Positions 32,060-45,171 of a stretch of DNA of 64,000 nucleotides are shown here, one piece after another. The notes below the pieces were generated by a model, which saw only the letters and a program-made list of their open reading frames with translations, did no database searches and was not told where the DNA came from. Location of the stretch: the NCBI GenBank assembly GCA_033961575.1, contig CM066732.1:77404687-77468686 (forward strand). Reading direction: 5' to 3'. The DNA is from Aselliscus stoliczkanus (taxonomy: Eukaryota; Chordata; Mammalia; Chiroptera; Hipposideridae). Positions within the stretch are counted from its first letter, which is position 1; each line of letters starts with the position of its first letter. The position numbers and the translations under genes are program-made.

Positions 32060-33165
32060 GCATACAGGTATGTATGTTAGTATATGTTTGTTTATTTAAG
32101 AAATTATTTGTATTTTATTCCAATTTGAACCACGACACATGCTCATGTTAGGAATTGCTTGAGAAATTATGCAAATTACTATACACAATTCCTAACAAGG
32201 GTTAACTCTTGTTATAAAATCAAACAAGGGTAGCAAAAAATAGCATGCATACTGTTTAACTTATAAATTATCAGCTAAGTATGTATGGAGATAGTTCAGT
32301 AAACTTATTCACATGTAACCCTTGGTGACTTAACTGAAAAGCTGTTCTTACTGAGCAGAGTGGCGTTTTGAGTGATTTCCTCCAAAAATCCACTTAAAGG
32401 CAGCCAAGCAGGTCACAAAAGATTTTAAACCTGAATTTTTCTTTTTTTAAAGGAAATGACAATTTGGGTGAGATTCCCATCTGTGTGTCACAAAAAGTAG
32501 GTACTAAAACAGGCCCACTGAAGCATTTGATACGGACCTTAAAGTCTGCTAAAACACAGAGGTTCTTTTACCAGAAAAGACCTTTTAAAGTCTATCAAAC
32601 AGATTTTAACTTACAAATCAAGGAACTAGCAGAGAGATCTACCCATAACAGTCAGGCTAAATCATCAGATAGTTGCAGGTCACCTTCGTAACACTTTCCA
32701 TACATGTCTTGATTATAAACCACCACTCACAGGAACCAAAGTTTATATCAAAGCAAATATCCAATAGATTGCAGGTAATATGACCAAGATAGAGTGATGG
32801 CCATCTTACATAAAAACAGCAAAAAATTGCTTTCAGAGTTATTTTCATATTCCAGTTACTCATATGGATGATTTCTAAGTGGCATGCATTTTTCAGGTAC
32901 TTTCTTGACTCCATGTCTCTACTTTAGTTAAGATCTAACACCTTATAGGACACACACAGGCCCTTTCATAATCACATCGCTTCATCCATCCAAAGAAACT
33001 GGTGGTCCATCATAATCTCAGACTCGGAAGAGTTGTCTTATGACAGCAGTGTTATATGATCACCTTATGAATTTTTAAACACACCTATCTATAGTCATAT
33101 GCACCGAGCAAAAGAACTGACAGAACTGCATATATGACCTTTTTTTCTCTAGTGACAAACCTCTG
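32060..33165. other. Unique sequence, no gene recognised
   Basis: No repeat or coding frame recognised. Confidence 0.45.
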
Positions 33166-33169
33166 GGAA

Positions 33170-33400
33170 GAGTAGCCTGAACTCACTTCATCTACCTCCT
33201 TACAAACCCCTCTCTCCTTAAACATCTGAATCCTAGTTTCTAATATTTTCACTTTGTTAAACTGTTTGTCTCAAAAGTCCCAAATAACCCTCCAAAGGTC
33301 AAAGCCAACACCCTTGTTTCAGTCCACAATCTTCAGGACCTTTCTCGGATCCCTTCACATCATTAACTTTTTCCTTAGTATACCTGAAGCACTCCAAACC
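33170..33400 (+). mobile_element. L2 LINE remnant (weak)
   Basis: 'aaaggtcaaagccaacaccc', 'cagtccacaatcttcaggac' and surrounding pyrimidine-rich sequence resemble the middle of L2. Diverged. Confidence 0.4.
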
Positions 33401-34785
33401 AATAGCAGGCCATGGTAAGCACTCAGTAACGTCTGGAATGTTACTGTTAACTATTTGTTTTCAAGTTCTATTCTCTCATACCTTCCTTGGAATAGTAATC
33501 TTATTCTCTTCTAATCCTGATTGGTTTGCTGTGGTCATGAACGTCCCACCTTCTGAAGTCAACTCTTCTACAGCCTGTATTTTCAGGGTTCTTTTCATTG
33601 TAGTTCTTTTCATTGCATCTTTTAATTACAGCATTGTAGCCTGCCCTAATGCACATATTCTCTCTAGCTGTTGCATATTCTATCGACGTGCCCTCTTTCA
33701 AATTAGGAGTCACTTTCTTAATTATCTTGACTTTTAATTCTGCGTGGCTTTCTACTGGGCTATTAAACATGTCAAACTGGATTCTGTCGATGAGCAGAAT
33801 TTAACACCAACGCCAAATAGAAGGTAAATTCAAAACGTGCCTGTAAAAAAACTTCTATAGCTGCAGCATTAAGTCAATGAAAGAATCAGAGAAGTTTCTC
33901 ACCTTTTGATTGCATTTGTGTGATTGCAACTCTCATCATTACTGATGACTCATAAGATGTACCCTTTCAATAAACCATGAAGTTTGTCAAATACCCCAGT
34001 ATTCTGTAAGGGAAGTAACCTCACCACCACAGTAGTGTCTCACAGATTCTCAGCAGCACAGTATCTTTCTGCTTGAATCAGTGTGAATTTCAAATGCTTC
34101 TCTGCATATGAATCCCAGGAAACAATAAAAGAAATGTGCTGAATAGCATTAAAAAGTTAGGAACTGTGCAGGCCTTCGACAATGTATTTTTTACAGATTC
34201 AAAGTAAATTCAAACTAACCCTCCATTTTGTTTTGGGGAACCTGTACATTAATAATGGAATATTAACGTAATAATAGAATATTGCTCCTGGGGATATAAA
34301 TTATACAGTGAGTTGGCTTGCTTTGTGAGTTATTATAGCAAATTTAATCTACAACGATCATAGGACCATTTTGAAAATACTTGTTTCTTTATAAGAGCCT
34401 GGATTCTTATAAAGCAATGTGCCAATTAAGTGATTATTATCAGCCTCAAAGCCATCCTCTTATGCTCTGGCTGGGGGTACTGCGGCTGGGACTCTGCAAA
34501 CCACATTTCTGCATGGCCAGCTGCACCCAGCTAGGCTCTGCCGTAGCGGGTACAAATGGAAGACGGTAAGGCTGAAAGAGGAAGAAGGGACTTGCTCTCT
34601 GTGGACTTCCTTCTGATTCTCTTAGCATCACCCCAGCAGTGCTTCTTCATCCCAACCCTGGCAGTTCCCTCCACTGGCAGTCGCTGATCCCAATTTGCAG
34701 TGTTTTTTTTTTTAACACTTGCAGAATCAGCCTCATCACTTGGTTCTTCAGAAACACCAGCACAAGCTAGCCAACGTCGCATCTC
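33401..34785. other. Unique sequence with a possible unclassified old repeat at the right
   Basis: From about 34450 onward ('ctctggctgggggtactgcggctgg...') the sequence is less AT-rich and reads like a dispersed repeat, but I cannot assign a family. No gene is supported. Confidence 0.35.
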
Positions 34786-35141
34786 CAGAGGTCTGTTTCA
34801 GCTTCGTGGGATCTCTCCTCCAAGCTTCTAGATCTTAGTAATTCCAACCTCTTCTCTTATCCCCCAAGTCCTGGAGGTAGTAACAGCTTCCTACAATTGT
34901 AATCTATGTGATATGTCAGTGTTCTCATTTTACCCTCTTCAGAGAATTTAATACATTAAAAAAAAAATCAACTAGTATTGTTAACCAGTAACCGAAAGGG
35001 TAAAATAACACTGACATATTACATAGATAACAATTGTCGGAAGTAAGTACTACTTCCAGGACTTGGGGGATAAGAGGTTGGAATTACTAAGATCTAGAGG
35101 CTTGGAGGAGAGATCCCATGAAGCTGAAACTCAGACCTCTG
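34786..35141. repeat. Imperfect inverted duplication, arms about 150 bp
   Basis: Left arm 34786-34940 and right arm 34994-35141 are reverse complements at roughly 88-90% over their length, with outermost 10 bases cagaggtctg/cagacctctg exact. A spacer of about 53 bases separates them. The right arm touches the 5' truncation point of the L1 at 35142. Confidence 0.93.
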
Positions 35142-35777
35142 AAAAAGGGCCATAAAAATCTGAAAACTTCTATCCATAAAGATAGATGTGCTCCGATGTT
35201 CAATGCAGCTTTATTTACAGTAGCCAAGACATGGAAACAACCAAAGTGTCCTTCCCTAGATGACTGGATAAAGAAGATGTGGTATATATATATACAATGG
35301 AATACTATTCTGCCATAAGAAAGGGTGAAATAGTGCCATTTGCTACAACATAGATGGATCTTGAGATTATTATGCTAAACGAAATAAGACAGAAAAAGTC
35401 AAGAACCATATGATTTCACTGATATGTGGGATATAAAACTGAAAACAACAAAGGAACAAGACAAAGAAAAAAAAAGCCATAGACACAGACAATAGTTTAG
35501 TGGTTACCAGAGGGTAAGGGGGAGGGGAGTGGTAGAAGAGGGTAAAGGGGGTCAAATATATGGTGATGGAAGGATAACTGACTGGATGGTGAACACACAG
35601 TGTGATATATAGATGATGCATTAAGAATTGTACACCTGAAACCTATGTATTGGGTTGTCAGGAAAAGTCATGACACATTTTTGCAACAAAAAACATAGAA
35701 AAAATACGTCAGGACTTTTCCGACAACCCAATATATAACTTTACTAGCCATTGTCATCTCAATAAACCTTAAAAAAA
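35142..35777 (+). mobile_element. 5'-truncated L1 3' end, carrying a MITE
   Basis: End of ORF2 ('atggaatactattctgccat', 'gatggatcttgagattatta') and 3' UTR ('tggtagaagagggtaaaggg', 'ttgtacacctgaaacc'), ending in a short A run at 35770-35777. Interrupted near its 3' end by an 82-bp mariner MITE. No clear target-site duplication at the expected position. Confidence 0.85.
35650..35731. mobile_element. 82-bp mariner-derived MITE
   Basis: Nearly all terminal inverted repeat: 'ttgggttgtcaggaaaagtc' at the left, its reverse complement form 'gacttttccgacaacccaa' at the right, about 37-bp arms. TA on each side (35648-35649 and 35732-35733). The ends match the mariner at 20049-24822, so the same or a sister family's transposase probably moved it. 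Removing it restores a continuous L1 3' UTR. Confidence 0.95.
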
Positions 35778-35786
35778 AGTAATTCT

Positions 35787-36080
35787 CTCTGTTCAAATAT
35801 TTGTTGTAGTTCACATCTCCTGATTAGACCTACTGACACTGAAATGTATGTGGCACATTCCATTTAAATTTGAATTTCCCAGAGTATGTTCTAATGATTA
35901 TTAATGCTCTAAGGACTCTCAAAAAAACTGTAAAAGCTTTTGTGTTGAAAACGGTTATGGAAACAGCATTTCACAACCCTCCCACGGTCTATTACTATGT
36001 AATTTAGCAATGAGCTTTAAGAAATCGTAAAAATTATTTAACCCAATGTTTCACAAACTTACTTCAACATGGAAAACTTT
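35787..36080. other. Unique sequence
   Basis: Short AT-rich stretch between an L1 and two SINEs. Nothing recognised. Confidence 0.4.
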
Positions 36081-36089
36081 TAAATAATT

Positions 36090-36531
36090 TTTTTTTTTTA
36101 AGATTTTATTGGGGACTTGGGGGAGGGGAACAGCGTTGGGGAATCGGGGAAGGGGAACAGAAAAGTTGCTGTCATTTTGTTCTTCAGTCTAGTTGTGGAG
36201 GACGTCACTTCACTGGCCCATGTTGGTATCGTCATTGGCTCTTCCCTGGCGAGGCAGTCACTCGCTGGCCATTGGATGGCTGCTCACGGCAGCTCACGCT
36301 GGCTGCTGGCCACTCACTGTAGCTCACGGCAGCCCACTGCAGCCCCATTGTAGCCTACATAATTGCCAGCGACTCATGGCAGCCCAGCTCCAGGTTGAGA
36401 GGCTGTTCACCATCTTAGCTGTAGAGGCGCAGTGTCACTGGCCCTAACGTGGAATCCAAACCCCAGACCCTACTGCTCAGAGCTGGTGTCCCGAGCCAGC
36501 TCTCTTAACCAATGTGCCACTCGGCCAACCC
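36090..36531 (-). mobile_element. Long tRNA-derived SINE, first of a tandem pair
   Basis: Minus-strand full copy from the poly-T at 36090 through 'aagattttattgggg' to the head at 'cactcggccaaccc'. Flanked by taaataatt (36081-36089) and taaataata (36532-36540). Confidence 0.88.
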
Positions 36532-36543
36532 TAAATAATAATT

Positions 36544-36949
36544 TTTTTTTTTTTTAAGATTTTATTGGGGAATTTGGGGAAGGGAACACACAAGTTGCTG
36601 TCCTTTTGTTCTAGTTGCGGAGGACGTTGCTTCACTGGCCCATGTTGGTATCATCATTGCGCTCTTCTCGGGTGAGGCAGATCGGTCACCGACCTCTGGA
36701 CGGCTGCTCACAGCAGCTGCCAGCCGGTCACTCAGGCTACCGGCCACTCACTGTAGCCTATGACAGCCCACTGCAGCAGGGGCTGCAGCTATGCGGTCCC
36801 TGGGACTCACAGCAGCCCAGCTCCAAGTGGAGCTGTTGTTCACCATCTTAGCTGTGGAGGGCAGTGTCACTGGCCCTCATACGTGGGATCCAACTGGGGC
36901 CACTGGCGTCCCAAGCCAGCTCTTAACCACCGCGCCACTTCGCCGGCCC
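36544..36949 (-). mobile_element. Long tRNA-derived SINE, second of a tandem pair
   Basis: Minus-strand full copy of the same family with its own poly-T and head ending 'gccggccc'. Flanked by taaataata (36532-36540) and taaataatt (36950-36958). The two copies differ at many sites, so they are separate insertions rather than a recent duplication. Confidence 0.88.
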
Positions 36950-36959
36950 TAAATAATTC

Positions 36960-37830
36960 TTATTAACACTGAGCTTGAGTTCAATAGAACACTCTTTGGG
37001 AAATGTTAATCTTAGTGACTCATTGTATTCTCAGTTTACAGCCCCTTCATATCATTTTATATTGTATAGGTAGATTATGAAACATCAGTCATATGTGAAA
37101 ATCTGGAGGCTAAATATTAAGAATATTTAATACTTTCAAGTATTCAAATAAAGATACATATACACGTAATCTTGATTAATATATGTGTCTATAAAAAGTG
37201 TATGTAACAAATATCTGTTAAATAAATGGCATATTAAACAATTAGGGTCTTTAAATCACTAAACAAAATTCCTCACTCAACAAATTATAATGTAACCATA
37301 TCAGCAAAATACTATTACTAAGAGCTCTTAGCCAGGACACCAAAATAGTCTTATTATAAAGAACGCTGTTCAAGCTACATTTACATGTTGATCTGCTTGT
37401 ATTTATAACTATTAAAATCAACATCTGAGTTATAGATAAAAGGTTATGTGTACATGACTGTATAAATGTAAAAATGAAAGGAGATTTCTATACTTTCATA
37501 AATAGCATTGCTGCATAATGGTAAGGTCTATTCCAGTTTAATCTGTGCTCAATAAGATATCTGAAACAGAATCAACTTTATCATTATACTCTCACCATAA
37601 AAAGCCCCAAATCGTTCAAACAGAAACATGAAGGACTGAATATATACCAGGAAAATTACATTACTTTTGCAGGATGTAATGCAGCATTCTATATAAAAAA
37701 AACAAAGAAAAGAAATTATAATGGAGTCTCATTTCAGTATTTCCTGGTATGTTACTACCTGGATATTATGAGATTTCATTGTATTCATTCTATGAATATA
37801 ATTCCCAGAAGCCATAAGAATAAAGATTTT
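36960..37830. other. Unique AT-rich sequence
   Basis: Nothing recognised. Confidence 0.4.
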
Positions 37831-37834
37831 TAGA

Positions 37835-38060
37835 GAATAACTGCTACGTGGTAGGCACTGAGTTAGGGTTATACACGTAACATCTTAAATCTTCACTCAA
37901 ACAAAAAATAAAAAAACCTTGCAATCTCATTATTAGAATCCCATTTTACAGATGAGAATATTGAGGTTCAAATGTTGAAAAGCTTCCTTCTAATTACACA
38001 ATTCATATTTGCTGTAGTTGGAATTTGAAACTACATTCTAATCTCATGATCATTTAGGAA
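37835..38060 (-). mobile_element. MIR SINE (diverged)
   Basis: 'gctacgtggtaggcactgag', 'tcccattttacagatgagaa', 'tattgaggttcaaatg' follow reverse-complement MIR, interrupted by an A-rich patch. Confidence 0.7.
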
Positions 38061-41000
38061 GTATCCCTTCTGTGACACAATCCTCAGTTCATATGGGTCC
38101 TTGAAACAGCCAATGATTGTGGTAATTTAGAAATGTTCCACTGCATTTCAAAATTGATTCAGGCAATGTGTTTCTTTATTATTACTAGGAATTACTAGTT
38201 TAGTTTATTGGACTTTGTAATAAATCAAATCAGGACCATTAAAAAAAACTAGATAAAACAAAATCCTCTTCACCAACACATAAAACACAGTATAAGTTTT
38301 ACTCTAACTTGATCTTTGTTAGATGCGATCACATAAAATACTCCACCAATAGATATGACAAATGCACTTTATATTTCAATGTGTCAAACCATTTCAATGC
38401 TCTGAAACTATGTTGAAACTGGCAGGCAAGCAGACTATATTAAATTTTTCTCTGGAATCGACTTCAATTCTAGACTGAATTATTGGAATTTTAGTGACCC
38501 TAAAAAAGGCTGTCAGAAATGATATTCAACACCGAGTTTTCAAATCTAATGCTCTATTACACATACTTCACATAAAATAATATAGTTTCAATATAAACAA
38601 AGCAGTCAAAAACAACATTCTATTTGTCCTAGTAATTTTATACACATTTTGATATTGATTTGTCACAGCAGATTCTTAAATGTATTTCCTTCTTAAGAAA
38701 ACTCACAGGCTCTATTTTAATAATTCAATGGTTGGTTTGGATATGATGAAGTCATGTTGCCCGAAATGTTTATTTTGTTCTTAAAACACATCAGCATGAT
38801 GAACAGGTGTCTAATAGCCATCAGCAGGCCTGGGTTTCTCAAAACTACTTTCTTGTTTTGATTTTGTGCACATAGTCTTAAGTGACTTCCAGCAAGCAAA
38901 ACCAGTTACATTGGGAGTTCAATTAGACATCAGTGAAGGGAGAGATGACTTATCTCCCTTCTCTAGCTCTAGGAAGAGGACAGGTATCTTTCATTGCATA
39001 GAAATCCTGAAAATAGGAATTTACAAAGCTATTCAATCTTGAACTTATTCTATTTTTTTTCCTAAAAACTGAAAGCACATCATGCAGGCATCTATATTAT
39101 GCCCTTTGCCCCTGATGTTCACTAAACACAATACCAGTACTACGTATGTTCCTGGCAAAGAAAGGATGTTAAATCTCAAAAGTGTCAATGTAAAAAAAAT
39201 GGGTAATAAAATGGGAAGCCAACTTGCTAATCTATAAACACACCCTTTTAAACTTTTACCACTTTGTAAAACGTATTATTTTTTCATATTGTGTGAAACC
39301 ACAGCTAGGTATCTAACTTGATCGTTGGATTTTCCAGGCTTGTGATAGCAAGAAAGGAACCAGAGGGAACCCATGGTAAAAGGTCCAGCTCAGGAGGAGG
39401 CCTGATTAAATCCACAGCTCCATCCTGGTAAGCAGGGGGCACCCCCTAGCAGCCTTTACTATGTCCAGAGGTCTTGTGACAATGCAATGGTAGTGTCACT
39501 CAAATGGAAGTGACAGCCAGCGGCTCCCCAACCCATTTCTGAAGGCAAATGCAACTAAGAAAAAATAAATGTGTGCTTGCCTTCATGCACACACATACAC
39601 GCATGTTTATTTTCAGATGGATCAGTTTAAGATACTCATTTAGTTACAGTGTTAAGGGAGAAAGAATCCATCTAGTTTAACATTCAGAATTGAAATATTA
39701 GGAAATGATATGGTGGGCTTGGTTTTATAATATCTCACTGTGTGAACCGTGACATGTTGTTTAGACTTCTTATGTATCAGTCCTGAGGTAAGCACATCAC
39801 TGATATCTGCATTTTCAAATTATTTCCTGGAAATAAAACTATCCTTAAAATTAGATTATCATCATTACCTTGTGCGTAAAGCAACAGCTTTTCTCCTCAT
39901 TTAAGAACAGACTCTTCATTAACAGAGTGTGAGGCAGAGTTGCAATCCCAATTTTTCAAAAGGTTCACTATCTAGTCCAATGATTTGCTAATGATTTGTT
40001 TCCCTTTGTATTTATCTATCTATTCCAGCTGACAAAAGATCTTATACATAGCAATCCTGAAAATTTCACTCTAGTCCAATTAGGATCAGCCTGGCTCACA
40101 AACCTGAGATGAACTCACACTGAATTAGAAACTTGGATCTGAGCTAAGAAGTTGGCATTTGGCAGTGGGTTAGCTAGAAACAAAGATTTCTTTTGAATTG
40201 CTGCTGTTATCCGTGGGACAATCTTGGTAGTCAATTCATAAACTAGAGGTAAGGATATACTTTCTCCCCTCAAAATAATGTCCATGTGCTTTAGAAATTA
40301 AGACTAGCTTTTCATACAAAATAATTTCAAAATTTTACAGAAGGTGGGGGAAAAAAATCTATCTTGGATGAATGCATTTCTATATCAGTATCAAGAAATG
40401 CCCTAACAAGAATTTGGGACCCTGGACACAGCAAGGATGTAGGGAGGCCATTCAGTCCAGGCCTTCCTGTCTCCAGCAAGTGCTACACCTAAAGAAAGCT
40501 TGTGTCCACCTTTGGTTGACTTTATTTCATGTAAGTACTCCAAAATCACAATTAAGAGAATCAATATCTTTGATATCCAGTTTCCAGGAAGAAGCAACAG
40601 ACATTTCTCTCTAACCCTAACAGACACCATCGGGAAAAACACTAGCCACGTAAACTAGCAAAGACTCAGCAGTCTGACCCATGTCTTTGGTAGATTATGT
40701 TTTAACTAAGATTTTGCTTTTGTTGTTTCAGGAGCACAGTTTTGATCAATTTATTTCTAAATAACAATATATGTTTAAATATATGCCTTCATTATTAACA
40801 CAGTGCCAAGAGCTATAAACAGAACTAACTTGGTGCTAATTAACACTAGCTGCTGCTTGTCCTGTAATTTATCTGCATATTTATTTAATATTGCCTGAGT
40901 CTTTATAACAAGGAATAGTTTCTGCTGTGCCTCAGCAGTTTGTATAATCTAACTGGAAGAGTTAGTTAAAACCAGGTAGAAAGAACCAATGAGTATCTGG

Positions 41001-43653
41001 ATATACAGTTTAGAATATGGAGATGAGTTTTTAGAACTGAACATGTAGACAACAGGAAGACGAGATTGTGTAAACGACCCTCACAGTGGTAGTTCCTTGC
41101 TCTATTTCCTTCTGTATTGTTCTAACTCAGTTTTCTCATCTGTTAAATTGGAGTAAGAAAGTCGTACTTCAGGATTTCTTTAAAATAATAAAATTTAATG
41201 GTCTTTGGGATAAATATATTAAGTGACATATTGCAGTGTCACCTAGTTACAAGAGTAATGTGAATATATATATATATGACAAATTTTTATCTCAGCATTT
41301 AACAAACATGACTGTAATCCAATTTGTATGATGTTACTGATGGATGATTTTTAACCTTTACATTTCTTCACAAACATACAGATTACTGAAAATACACACA
41401 AACACACATATACGCACTCTTTTCTTCCAAGATATATTAGATGCTTTCCCGCATCATAAACCATCTTCTAGATGAATTTGTAGGTTGGTGAGTAAAACCT
41501 CCCTTAAGCACTAACAACAGACCAACCAATCCCCATTATCAACACTGACTTGCTTCATGAATATAATATCCACATCTTCATAAACTGTATCTGCAAAGTC
41601 AAATAAACCAAACAACAACAACAAAAAGGGCACCATGTTGTTGTTTTTTAATCCATTCCAAAGGCAGAACATACTCAATTGTCTGATAAATTGGTTAAAA
41701 TTGGTACCACTAGAATTGAGTCACTGAAGAGTTTTTTCTGTCACCATATTAACTGTGTCATGTAGCAATTGCACCTAATGAACTTAATGTGGCTTATGGC
41801 CACGCACTGCTTCCTCTCAGAAACAAAATCTAAATGTTCCTGGATCTGGCCAACTGGCATCCAAAACTGTCTCCACAGAGGCATACGAGCCACTAACATT
41901 CCATTTGGGCCTCTGGCTAATAAGGCATTTTCACTCATGTTTTCTCAAAAGTAAGATGCTTCCACTAAAATGATCAGCAGCTTTTAAAACTAAAAAAAGC
42001 TACAAAAGAAACCCGCAATTTCTTTTCAAAAGTTCACTGCCCAGCCAATTTCCACAGCTCAGGACAGTGTGGTTGAAAAGGGGTCTCAAATAAGATGAAT
42101 CACGGATGTTGGAACTGATGGACTCTCACCCATATGAACTGAAATGGAATCACCCTCAGAAGCAGAAAGAGATTGAAAGGGAAACAAGCACAGCACTTAA
42201 GAAAAAAAAACACGACAACATTTCCACAAAGTTTTGGAAAGATACAAAAGCTGTAACTCTCAATTCAACTTGCTGCTCAAGGACCTTGTAGTGGAAGTGA
42301 CAGAACAAAGTCCTTCTGATACGTCCAGAAATGAACTCACCGCACACTGACATGCAGCGCTCGACGTTATAATGAGTCTGCAGTGTAGCTGGAAACCCAT
42401 GTAGGTTTTCTTATACGGTTCTGTAATTTGGCCTTTTTCCTTTTATGCTTCCTGTTGAAGGCAGATTCCATAAGGGTTTAGAGATAAACATGAAGTCTTC
42501 TCATCAACAGCATATTTAAATTTTGGAGTTTTTTTTCTCCTTTTTCTCTAAGTGTCTCCCTTCTTCCTTTCTGGCCACACAAGAGCTACCCGCCCCCCAT
42601 GGCTCCTGCAGCAGCTCACCCCTCATGGAGATCAAAAGCCTCTCTCAAAGGAAATCTTCTTTCACCATTCTTATTCCTGCCCCCATCCAAAACACAAGTC
42701 TCTGGACATAAGTGTCTATAGTGTCTGCCCAAACACGAGGGAACTGATCACTGGATGCTGCTGCTCCAACTCCGTCCAGGACTCCCCACTCTCAGACAGC
42801 ACTCTGCTCCTCCACAAGAAGCAGGGCTGACCTCAAAATAAAATTGTAACGTCTAAAGCTAAGGCAATTAAAATTTCACAGCACAAATAAATCTTGCCCA
42901 TTGTGCTTGGGCAATATCTTCAAGGATGCTGTTTCTCTAACACTGATCATCACTCTAAATGGTATTTAGCACCTTTTAACCCCAAGGACAATCAAACGTG
43001 TGCAAGCCTAAACATAGACAAGACATTCACCTCTGCAACACCACGTACGTAAACAGGGTGCTGGCATACTGTACAGAGCAGTGCTGGGAAGGTTGGGAGC
43101 CAGTCAGCACAATGCAATGGCAAAGCTGCAGTGTCCATGCTTTGGGTGAGGTGTTGACATAGGTAAGAAGAGATGGAGAAGAGTTGACTCAAGATGGCAA
43201 AAGCTCCAGGAAAGCAGAAGGGTCAGGAACCCCGCTTATGGCCACTCCCCCAAGGGCAACAGCACGGCCGATGTGCATGGGAAACAGGCTCATTTTCTGG
43301 GGCCACCCAACTAGCTAGGGCAAATTCGGGTTTTATCCCCGGGCAATGAAACAGGCCAGACGCATGGGTGGAAGCGTGTTCCGTGTGTCACTGGAGGCTG
43401 ATTTTCAGGAATGCTGAACCAGCGCATACAGAAGTCACATCATGTCCCAAATGTCTTACCTGACTTTTCATATGTGGGACACACTTCTCACCAGGTGTCG
43501 GCTCATGATTTTCTTCTAGTTTACACTCCTTGTAAAGCGTTATCACTACGACCATCATCTTGTTTTAAAAAAGTGCCCATTTTCAAATAATTAAATGAAA
43601 TAAATGCCCACAGACTGCTAAACTGAAGGATAATTTACCAGGTAAAAATAGCT

Positions 43654-43655
<2 letters not shown>
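38061..43655. other. Long unique stretch, no gene recognised
   Basis: About 5.6 kb without a confident repeat. Short (TA)n and (CA)n patches near 41268 and 41395. A stretch at 40790-40930 ('acttggtgctaattaacact', 'taatttatctgcatatttat') carries TAAT-type homeodomain-like and octamer-like motifs and is a conserved-element candidate. Frames of 60-92 codons near 40372, 41769 and 42552 show no domain. Confidence 0.4.

Positions 43656-43657
<2 letters not shown>

Positions 43658-43692
<35 letters not shown>
43658..43692. repeat. (CA)n microsatellite
   Basis: Uninterrupted run of about 17 CA units. Confidence 0.98.
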
Positions 43693-43695
<3 letters not shown>

Positions 43696-43997
43696 GCTAA
43701 GTAGTTACCTTGATAAATCAGATTTTTTTGTGGGGGAGGGTCAGAAAAATCCATATAATTGAGGTAAGCATTCATTGTTTTATTTGAATCACAGCTTCTC
43801 TTAAGAAAACCTGTCAAATACACAACTGCGGGCCTCAGATGCCACCGCCACCTCTACAGCTCCTGCCTCCTTCCTACTCCCATTCCCTGCTGTGCTGGCA
43901 GCAGGAGCTTCATGTCGGTGTCTTTCCCATTTGGCTGGTCAGGGGTCTCCTGGTGTTGCCTACACTCTCTCCCTTCTAGACCGTACTCCAATAAAAA

Positions 43998-44215
43998 ATA
44001 AGAGCAGGTAACATTTATTGAGTCCTTATTACATGTCAGAGTATTTTACATGATTATTCTCTTAGTCCTCTACTCAATTTTATACCTTAGTTTCTATTTT
44101 TATCTCCATCTTACAGATGAAGCAGCCAAGTTTCCCAAGGCTAAGCTCAAAGCCACGTGACTAACAACAAGTCAGGATTTGAACCCAGGTGCTCTAATGG
44201 GCTGGAACGCTGAGC
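43998..44215 (-). mobile_element. MIR SINE
   Basis: Reverse-complement MIR: 'gtaacatttattgagtcctt', 'tctccatcttacagatgaag', 'gtcaggatttgaacccaggt', covering core and B-box. Confidence 0.88.
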
Positions 44216-45169
44216 AAGGCAGCTCCTTATCATCCTCTCCTTTTTTCCTTCATTTTCTACTCTGACTTGTACACTGTGTTCTATCTCTACCCAGATTTTG
44301 CTGAATGTACAAATGGGAAGCAACTTCTCATAAACACATCCACAATAAAATCCTAATAGCAAATGACCATACAGAGAATGGTTAGGAGGTGGAGATGGGC
44401 AAAACTGGAGGAAGGGAAAAACAAAGAAGAGGTTGATTCAGGCAAGAGATGATGGTGACCTGTGACGGGTAACGGCAGTGGGAATGGAGATGTGTGCAGC
44501 TTTGACAACTATCTAAGAGGTGGTGTCACCATGGTGTAGTGCCTGACTGACGATGGGTAAGAGAAAATGGGGGTGGGTGGAGCAAGAACGATGCCTCACT
44601 TTATGGCTTAGAAAACCGGGTGAATGGTGATATCATATATTGAAATAGAGAACAGGGAAGAAGGAACAGGTTTTATCAGGAGCTTGAGTTCAGTTTTGGA
44701 ATGAAGGCCATTGGAGATTGTTGGACATTCATGAACAAAAGGATATTGGATGAGTCTGTCTGAAGCTCAGGAGGGAGAATTGGGGCAGTGACATAAATTT
44801 GATCACATAAAGCGTAATAATGTAAGCTACAGGAGTGAATGGCATTGGCCCACATCCCATAGTGTAAGCCTGGCTCTGATTTTAGAAGGTCAGCAGCCTC
44901 CACCAGCAACACTTTCTATACCTGGCCAGTAAATCATTCATCTTTCTCTAAAGAGACAATTACTTTGGAAATATAATTTCTAACAGTACACAAAGGTTTA
45001 AAGAAATAATTTTTAAGACTTATAAAAATAATAAATTGCTATATATATTATCAAAACCCCTGTGCTGCATTTTTCTATTCAGATTTTTCCATTTTAAGTT
45101 ATTGTCGTTTGTATTTTACCCTCTGGACATATTTTTGTTTAAAATACACCTGTGCTCGCTCTTCCTCTG

Positions 45170-45170
<1 letters not shown>
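44216..45170. other. Unique sequence, no gene recognised
   Basis: Purine-rich on the plus strand near 44360-44680. Nothing coding. Confidence 0.4.

Positions 45171-45171
<1 letters not shown>

Noticed and set aside
33438..33737. 99-codon frame, possible membrane protein
   Set aside because: Pyrimidine-rich sequence next to an L2 remnant yields F/L/I/S-rich translation; no other support.
42552..42830. 92-codon frame in GC-richer patch
   Set aside because: No recognisable protein, and a different frame (42523-42711) overlaps it with equal claim.
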